Origin: Paragorgia papillata
Lineage: Eukaryota; Cnidaria; Anthozoa; Scleralcyonacea; Coralliidae
Reading direction: 5' to 3'
DNA length: 64,000 nucleotides
Assembly: GCA_035771165.1 (NCBI GenBank)
Contig: JAWNZC010000298.1
Span: 17,501-81,500 of the forward strand
Below, in pieces: positions 56,873 through 64,000 of this stretch. A program made the translations under genes and the position numbers. Under the pieces are notes generated by a model. The model saw only the letters and a list, made by a program, of their open reading frames with translations. It had not been told where the DNA came from and did not search any database. Within the stretch, counting starts at the first letter, position 1, and each line of letters begins with the position of its first letter.

Positions 56873-57436
56873 CAGAGTCGGACTGGCTCCGTATTAGGGG
56901 CGGTGCCATTAGGGAGAGGGGCGCCGTCAGGGTTTCTTTCAGAATATTTAACAAGGGGGCAAAACAGGCAATACTTACTACATGTGTGGCAAGGAGTGCC
57001 GAAGGCGCGACGAACTTCTAGGGGGTCCGGTTGAATTTTAGAGTCTCTGAAATTTTGAGAGGGGTTTGAAAGAGTTTTGAAGGATATAAAATGGCAAACA
57101 AAATATTCAAATATACTCATTTTATATAGGAATACACCATAACATGCAAGGCATTCATCATGAGATGTCAGCCATTAATTAGGTGATTACTTCATGTCAG
57201 GCTGTCAGCTGCGTGAAGCGTACTAAAATATTATTTAATCGTAATATACTATTAGCTGTACCATACTGTACTATACCAAACGTAAAACGACTATAAATCC
57301 AAAATCGGGTTTTGAAATAGGAATTGCACTACATATCAAATATAATATTATACAACGGGAAAGGGGCGCAGTAACGGCATCCTAAGGGGGCGCATATGCC
57401 ATTGGCACAATGGCACATAGGGCCAGTCCGACTCTG
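56873..57436. mobile_element. MITE with TIR cagagtcggactggc
   Basis: Left cagagtcggactggc and right gccagtccgactctg are perfect 15-bp TIRs. Inner tgccgaaggcgcga and ctagggggtccgg text resembles the 39,271 element. No clear 8-bp duplication. 564 bp. Confidence 0.75.
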
Positions 57437-59344
57437 CTTTGCTTTTATTTTGATGATGCTGCTTTTCGAGTTAGAGATTCTAAAAAGAGACCACTTGTTT
57501 TTCTTAATTACTTTTGTAACTGGTGTGGTCCGCCCTACCAGATGTTCTTTGACATAAGCAATATATTGCTACGCACCAGACTGTTACTGCTACGGCGTTG
57601 GTATCAACGTCCAACGACACCCCCTAGCTGTGTTTATAACAAGTAGATACTTGTTAGTTTCTATGAATAGATTTGCCATGTTTTCGAGAACAGCAACAAG
57701 TATTAGAGTTTTACCTTGTGCGTGACTGCCTACTTGCGATGACTTGCATGCAGTAATTACTTTCGGTGGCTTACGACTATTTTGAGCTTATTTATGTTAC
57801 ATTGCAAGTTTTTTTAAATCGCTACAACCTGTACTTTTGTTTGACAGGTATATCTCAAGTCAACACACGTTAACTTAGTTGCGATGGCCTGCGACGTTGC
57901 GTTCTCGTTTGATTCAGGCTCAATTTGAACAAGATCTAATTTTGTCACAAGTTACTGCAAGTCATTGCAAGTTGGCGGTGAAGTGAAAGAAAGCTAAAAC
58001 GTGCATGCGCAATGACTGCGTTCTTAGATTCCATTTCACAACATACAAAAATTAGGCAATCACGCTCCCATTGATCTTTTTAAGATTTCTTCTTTTTAAA
58101 GTTTTTTTTATTCCTAGCAGCATTTTAATACCATTCTCAGTGACGAAAATCTCTAAAAATTCCAGTTCACAGTGCTGATCAAAATAAACAAATCCCAGTT
58201 TTTAGTTTTCCTTTTATATCCCTCATATCAGCATGATCCTCTTGTGGACTCATCATAGGCAAATAAACAGTATTAACTAAAATATTCAAAATAGCAAAGT
58301 TAAAAAAATCTGTAAATACTAATCACCTAGTATCTAAGTTACAGCGGGTTTTTTGCCATTACAATGATTTAAAAAATGCAAATTCTTATTCTAAATTCTT
58401 TAAATTCAGTCCTCAAAACAGTGAATATATGAATATATTCAATAAGTGCTATTTATTTTTCTTTGAAAATTTAGTATCGAAATAGTTCAAGATAATTGCA
58501 TTAATGATTTGTTGCTAATTTCATAGTTACGATATTATAAATTGCATGTGAAGTTACCACACCCTATCTTTTTGGTAGTATGCTTATAATTTAAATTTTT
58601 GTGTCGGACTCTCGAACCAGTCCAAATATTTCAGTGTTTTCCCGCTCTTTTTTTGAGGTGCGAGCTCGGACGTCGCGCATACGCAAAACGTTTGGCAGCG
58701 GTGTTCTTTTGGAGTCTAATTTCATCGGAGTTTTCCAGCCTTCGACTCTTGGTACTGACCAAAAGGATCGCATGCTCTGGGTACGAGATTGCCCTTTTAA
58801 CCGAAACTCCTAATAGTCCAGCAATATGGTGCAGAAAATGGGCTGAATTGTGCGTTTTTTCACAAAAGCACCAAATTTGGCACAGTGATAGTATTTTACC
58901 TGCTGATAAATATCTGATATGGACCCACTTCAATTTCTTCACACATCGGCTATTTTAGGGATAGCAATTTTATGTCACCCAGACGCCTCGCAAAGATTAA
59001 GATTTCGATTTTTGCCTATACTGTTAAGTTTAATAGCAAATTAAAATAGATTTTATATAAAGTATATTACAAGTATTAGATATTTAACTGTTTTTGTTGG
59101 AAGCGCTTGGCGATGACGTCATAACACGACGATGACGTAATTTATGAGCACTAAATGTACAAGAAATTACATTACTCATTACTCATTACTCTACTCATTA
59201 ATATTGTAACATATTCTGAAATGACCCCTTCGTAATTTTCATTACCCTTTTCTTAAAACGCAAATGAATAGTCGAGGCTTACTTAGTCTTTACTGTCTGA
59301 TTGTTGTTGCCACGGCTAGTTCCCACTTCTTGCAATGTTTACTT
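57437..59344. other. No gene seen
   Basis: Mostly unrecognised. 58,597-58,800 has a dispersed-repeat look (gctctgggtacgagattg at its right edge). Short ATTACTC tandem copies lie at about 59,172-59,200. Confidence 0.4.
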
Positions 59345-59770
59345 TAGCAAATTCGCGCTAATTTGAAAGAACTCATAAAATTGTAATAGAAGATCATTAC
59401 AATTTTTTCGTATCTTTCTTCGTTTTCAAGATATTTCAATTTGTTTGTGGCTGACGCCAGGAGTGGGGTAAAATATTTTCATACAGAGCTAAATCACTTA
59501 CATATCTAACATGAAATGTTCAGCGTCGCAAGGAGTTTTTATGTGCACAGTTTCAAATTATTTCGCTGAACAAACTTAGTGATAAAACTTGTTTTACTAC
59601 ATGTGAAAATATTTTACCCCACACCTGACGTCAGAGACCATCTCATTTACATACTAAACAAATTGAAATATCTTGAAAACGAAGAGAGATACTAAAAAGT
59701 TGTAAAGGATGTTCTATTACAATTTTATGAGTTCTTTCAAATTAGACAAACTTAATTTTTAGTGCTATTG
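59345..59770. mobile_element. Fold-back element, family A copy 3
   Basis: atttgaaagaactcataaaa and attgtaatagaa on the left, complemented by ttctattacaattttatgag and ttctttcaaatt on the right. Inner arms ggggtaaaatattttca / tgaaaatattttacccc are perfect. The right end, acaaacttaatttttagtg, matches family A. Confidence 0.85.
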
Positions 59771-60130
59771 CCCTTTAACAATTCATAAGTTCTGCTTGCA
59801 TGTTCATGTATTGTACAGCCGGTTCATATTTAAAACAATGAGACTTCGTGTCTTACCAGAACTGATAAATTACGCAATTAGCAGAACAAGCAAGTTGTTA
59901 TTGGAATCGGTATTTTCCGATTGTGGCATGATCGGTCAATCACCATTTCAGGGGTTTTGGAAACAGATATTAGAGTACTAATACTAAATCAATGCTAGAA
60001 AAATAGTACTATTTAATACTGAATGGCGGTATATGGTTTATTTGCTTCTTTATAGCAATAATTAGTGTAAACCTAATTTCTCACTACACACCCAACATAT
60101 ATAAGAATCATCTCAGCCTGACTTGTAAAA
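59771..60130. other. No gene seen
   Basis: Nothing recognised except a TATA-like tatataag at about 60,098. Confidence 0.4.
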
Positions 60131-60262
60131 ATGGCGGTTCCTTTAAGCAGAAGAATCGAAATTCCAATTAAGATGTCGATGGACGTACATGCGAGTAACG
60201 CACCACCAAAGGACACTGGGTCGAGGATTGTCGAAGAATGCCTGCAACGCAGAACAAAATAG
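60131..60262 (+). CDS. Possible short ORF or first exon (43 codons)
   Basis: ATG in good context (aaaATGGCG) opens MAVPLSRRIEIPIKMSMDVH ... EECLQRRTK then TAG. A donor-like ATA|gtaaag lies at the stop, so it could be a first exon. A tatataag lies about 35 bp upstream. There is no recognisable domain, and chance is a fair explanation. Confidence 0.2.
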   Translation: MAVPLSRRIEIPIKMSMDVHASNAPPKDTGSRIVEECLQRRTK

Positions 60263-60956
60263 TAAAGACCCAGAGCCGAATTTAATATTCGGCTTTACAA
60301 CAGATAGCCCGAGTAATAATATTATAGGCATTTGAGTCTGAACTCGGCTGCGTGGACATATTTTTTGTTTTTATCATAAAATATATATGTTTGGTCCGGC
60401 AAAGAATTGGAAGAAAGAGAAAAGAAGTATGCTAGTTCTGAGTTCCCAAGCGGGAACGAATGAAGGCTATAATATTCTAGACTGAAAACAAGTCATACCT
60501 CATTTATTGAACCCCAATGAACGAGAAAGTCTTGGTTGTGCCGAGTTATCTTAAACTTCATTTACTCCACTGGACTCTCTAGTCTATTGACAGTTAAGGT
60601 TTGAGCAAGTTCGACAATTTTACATCAAAACAAGCAACGTCCTGTGAATAACGGTCTTCTGTTATCAAAGTATCGTCGCCACTTTATTCCCCATCCATCT
60701 TGGCCTGCAAACTCTTTGGACACGATGAAAAAGCAAAGCTTACAACGCACAATTTTTTTTTCAAATATGTAAATAAATTACAAAATTTTCTTCATTCAAC
60801 ACCGTGCCTTTGGGAATTCTCTAAAAGGAACAAACATCTTCAATCGTGTTATATAAAGTTGGAATGAAGAACTCGACCGTCGGATTACGTCAGATAATAA
60901 ATCCCTTAGGGCTAAGCTTCCGTTCGAACTTCGAGGTATTTTATAGGCGGCTGGAC
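60263..60956. other. No gene seen
   Basis: Contains a gccgaatttaatattcggc palindrome at about 60,275. Otherwise unrecognised. Confidence 0.4.
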
Positions 60957-60959
60957 ATA

Positions 60960-62564
60960 GGGGGCCTTTACACGAGCCAGGGGTTGAGAGCCAACCTGGG
61001 TTAGCTCGCCAACCCGGGTCAACCCGTCTACGAATAAACTCTTGTTAGCGTTTACACGATAGCCGGGTCAACCCATCTTGCCGGGTGACCCTTTTCAAGA
61101 CCCGGGTCGACCCGGCTTGGAGAGGGGCGAAGGTGTGAAAATTTTCACCCGGGCTCGCGTAAAGTGTCGGCAATATGACAATTTGTGTCCGATCTCGATC
61201 GTACCCAGGCGCTTATGAACGTGTCTTTGCTGCCTCCTTCGCAGGCCCTCATTGCATCATGGACAAGTCACACTTTTGAGAGGGCCTGCCAGATCCAGAT
61301 CCTGTAAACAAAATGGGGGACTGATCCCCTCATGCACAGCGAGACTAGGCACTAGAGGCGATAGTTTTGAGAGGGCCTGCAAATTTTTTCGGGCCGCTGT
61401 TCGACAAACGTACGTCCAAGTTCTTTTAACACTGTGAAATTCGGTCTAAACTTTCTAACAGATCATGACAATGAAGAAACCAATATGTTTTAGAATTACC
61501 GACCTTCTGCCAATAATATTTTTAGCGAAAAGAAAAAATATTTGCCGAACAAAAGAAAATTCGACGGTCAGGAAAGTACAGGATTTTCTTATTGCTTTTT
61601 TTGGTTTATTTAGCTATCAAAGACTGTCAACTGACCAAGAGTTAATGAGATTTAGTTTTGTTAAATTGTAGGCTATAGTGTAGCGTAATTCAAGTTCCAG
61701 TTTTTGTGGAAACCGAAAAAGTATAAACCCAAGAGTCTCTGGGTAGACTAAAGTGCATTTTCGTTGATTATTCCGGCCGAAAGTTGACAAAGTTCAACCG
61801 TAATTGCTTTTTTCAACAATTCCTTCATTTTAAAGCTAGGATTCGTATGTCGTAAGTCTTCAATGTCCTCCAAAATCTTCGGAAATAGCCATGGCTATTA
61901 ACAACGGTAGTTAATTATGCAAATTTATTCAGTGCCAAGTTTTTCCACATTTTTTACAGGATCTTGCAGGCCCTAAATTCGGCGTGTGTGATCCATGATG
62001 CAACAAGGGCCTGCGGAGGAGGCAGGTGTCTTTGGCGCCAGTTTTGTTAGTTGTCGAATCAGACTCCTGTGTAAACATGGCAAGTCCGAGCGCTCTAAAA
62101 GAAAATAATTCTCAACTTTCATGAATCATGGCAGTGGTCTAGTGACAAGATCGAATATTTGACAGTCTATCTCAGGAGGACTAGAAAACTGAGATGGACT
62201 ACAAAAATGTTGACTTCAATTCAGATGTCGACTCGTTGCTTTGTTTTCTCGCTTACGCGAACGAAGTAGGCGAGAATACAATACAAGGCAACGACAACTG
62301 AAACAATCGAAATTTGCTTACAACGTTTTTCAACATCATTAGCCGTGTTGTTTGCCATGTTGTTTAGTAAAAAATAATCGACCACATGTCTTGACACCAG
62401 AGCTCTGCTCGGACAAAAAACATCCCCAACCTGGGTTGAGAAAAGCTTACCCGGGTTGGGGAAAATTAAGCCAACCTGGGTTCATGTAAATACGAAAAAC
62501 GAATAACCCGGGTTGGCGATCTGACCCTGGCTGGCTTTCTACCCGGGCTCGTGTAAAGGCCCCC
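60960..62564. mobile_element. MITE-like element with gggggcctttacacgagcc TIRs (outer)
   Basis: The left end gggggcctttacacgagcc and the right end ggctcgtgtaaaggccccc-type sequence are near-perfect, flanked by ATA on each side. The subterminal zones are full of aacccgggtt palindromes. It is interrupted by the element at 61,230-62,025, so the original was about 0.8 kb. Confidence 0.82.
61230..62025. mobile_element. MULE-like element with perfect 9-bp TSD (inner)
   Basis: Flanked by gtgtctttg on both sides (61,221-61,229 and 62,026-62,034). Ends ctgcctccttcgcaggccct and the complement of gggcctgcggaggaggcag; the arms extend through ttgcatcatgga. ttttgagagggcctgc recurs inside. No ORF of note. 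A 9-bp duplication fits the Mutator superfamily. Confidence 0.88.
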
Positions 62565-62689
62565 ATAGAGCCTTGATATTCTATTTATCCTAATTTATGT
62601 GCTATTTACATGAAGCCGAGCTAATCGAGGTCGTAGAAAGGTATATATAGAGTGCTGAGTAGGCACTGTTTTGGATAGAGTGAAGTGAG

Positions 62690-62815
62690 AGGGTGGTAAG
62701 CTGCCGATATTTTTAGTAACGAAATACTGACGTTTTGAATGGAGCCCTGACGAAGGGCTCTGCTCAAAACACCAGTATTTCGTTATCAAAACTATACTCT
62801 CCTCAGCTTACCACC
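62690..62815. repeat. Nested hairpin with a cctgacgaaggg centre
   Basis: Outer arms ggtggtaagctg / cagcttaccacc, middle arms acgaaatactgacgttttga / tcaaaacaccagtatttcgt, and inner gagccct/agggctc around gacga. Similar cctgacgaagggc motifs occur at retroelement ends in many invertebrates. Confidence 0.75.
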
Positions 62816-63848
62816 ATTTTGTTCTAATTCAGGTTGGAGTGATTTTAGGTCGGTAATTGTAGTGTTTTTCTTGTAGATCGTTTCTATTACTGGCCCAACT
62901 TGAGATTTGGTTCACGCCGGCCTTACAAATGTGTCGTCGCAGAATGAGGGGCGAGATCATCAAATTTTGAACATGTCCCGAAGGGCTTTTGGGAAAAAAA
63001 TTGAGAACCACTACTGTACATGTATATAATTAGTGGCGCAGCCAGACCCAGGCCCACCCGATCCGATGCCATGCAGGCATCAGGCATTCACGAACATGGT
63101 CACCAAGAAACTCGAGAATATTTCAAAATTTTTCTAATAATTTGAATTTCCATTGACAAATCTATAAAGACATACAGTCAATAAACTGTTTATAAGTAAA
63201 CTATTATTTATTGTCCTCATTTGACTTCAATTTAGAAAATTAAATGGGCCTTTTCATGTTCTATATATTATTTTAGTTTGTTATACTTGCTGTGTTTCCT
63301 TATGTAATGAGGCTTATTTTAGTTTTATGTTAAAACGAAGTTTTAATATGTCACGATCAGTCCAAGCGTGAAAACCAAATCACGACGTAAACTTAGACAT
63401 AAACTCCAATTGGCAGTAATTGCAGTAACTATTTCAATCATTTCGATCTCTAAAGCCGAAACCGGTATACGCATTGCGCTCCTATTCAGTATTAATGTGT
63501 TATACCCCAATGCGTTTTATACGTTTATCAAACATTATTTGTAAGTACAGTAGAATTGACAGTGGACGCATGTACGCAATGCAGACCTACTTTTATATAG
63601 TATGGTGCATATATAATGCACCTCCATATTTGAGTGTTATATATACTTGGTGTTTGAGAGTATAACGTAATGTATTTCTATGTATTTCTATATAATAATT
63701 ATAGTTCCAGGGTAACTCTAAGGGAGCAAGACAACTTATTTACCTCAGGTAAAAAGTTTCACCAGCTACCTGGGAAAACTCCAAAGAAATGCTTAGTTAA
63801 GAAAATTACAACAAAATCGGTTCTATACTTTATGACTTCCTAATTGAG
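62816..63848. other. No gene seen
   Basis: One isolated repeat-end motif (agtggcgcagccag at about 63,033). Otherwise AT-rich and unrecognised. Confidence 0.45.
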
Positions 63849-63896
63849 ACAAACAAACAAACAAACAAACAAACAAACAAACAAACAAACAAACAA

Positions 63897-63932
<36 letters not shown>

Positions 63933-64000
63933 GCAAGCAGGCAAGCAAGCAAGCAAGCAAGCAAGCAAACAAACAAACAAACAAACAAACAAACAAACAA
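63849..64000. repeat. (CAAA)n/(GCAA)n compound microsatellite
   Basis: (ACAA)n, then (GCAA)n from about 63,900 to 63,966, then (ACAA)n to the window edge. Confidence 0.95.

Noticed and set aside
58599..58958. Overlapping 100-119-codon frames on both strands
   Set aside because: The sequence looks like a dispersed repeat (gctctgggtacgagattg edge); the frames show no domain.

Overview
The window looks like nuclear DNA from an invertebrate animal. It has intron-rich gene structure with consensus GT/AG junctions, calcium-binding-type EGF modules, very long microsatellites, tRNA- and 5S-derived SINEs, non-LTR retrotransposons with a restriction-like endonuclease, and dozens of nested inverted-repeat elements. 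Several dispersed repeats resemble ones I associate with anthozoan cnidarians (corals and anemones). That assignment is an inference from memory and was not searched.

Region 1 (1-26,002, minus strand) holds the only gene I can support as intact. It is the 5' part of a secreted or cell-surface modular protein and runs off the left edge. Eleven exons can be placed by splice sites and phase: a signal-peptide exon (25,942-26,002), a two-exon LDL-receptor-class-B-like beta-propeller (25,370-25,751 and 24,323-24,708), four EGF exons (22,595-22,711; 17,788-17,904; 16,620-16,736; 15,252-15,371), a second two-exon propeller (10,927-11,305 and 4,111-4,490), and two more EGF exons (2,225-2,344; 395-511). 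The joined reading frame is open for 765 codons. All EGF exons are phase 1-1 and both propellers are split 1-2/2-1. The introns carry a broken R2/R4-type retrotransposon flanked by (ATT)n, other retroelement pieces, microsatellites, fold-back elements and a hammerhead-ribozyme-like core.

Region 2 (about 26,331-30,492), starting only about 330 bp upstream of that gene's ATG, is a 4.1 kb tandem array. It runs (CTGA)n, (CTGG)n, (TAAC)n/(TAACTGAC)n, then switches strand to (GTTA)n and (TTAGGG)n, then switches back to a TAACTATAAC-type repeat. The centre is vertebrate-type telomere sequence. The flanks equal that repeat with CCC shortened to C.

Region 3 (30,500-64,000) is mostly repeats: hAT-like, TA-flanked, MULE-like and Harbinger-like miniature elements (several with visible target-site duplications and several nested), a 2.4 kb element with about 410-bp inverted arms, tRNA-like and 5S-like SINEs, and long diverged dispersed repeats. 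Two protein relics were found: a RecQ-like helicase pseudogene on the minus strand (47,310-48,674) and a 134-codon ORF with a degenerate Cys-Cys N-terminus inside a TIR transposon (42,640-43,722). No intact gene was seen in this half. Most long open frames in the window are translations of microsatellites and are not genes.
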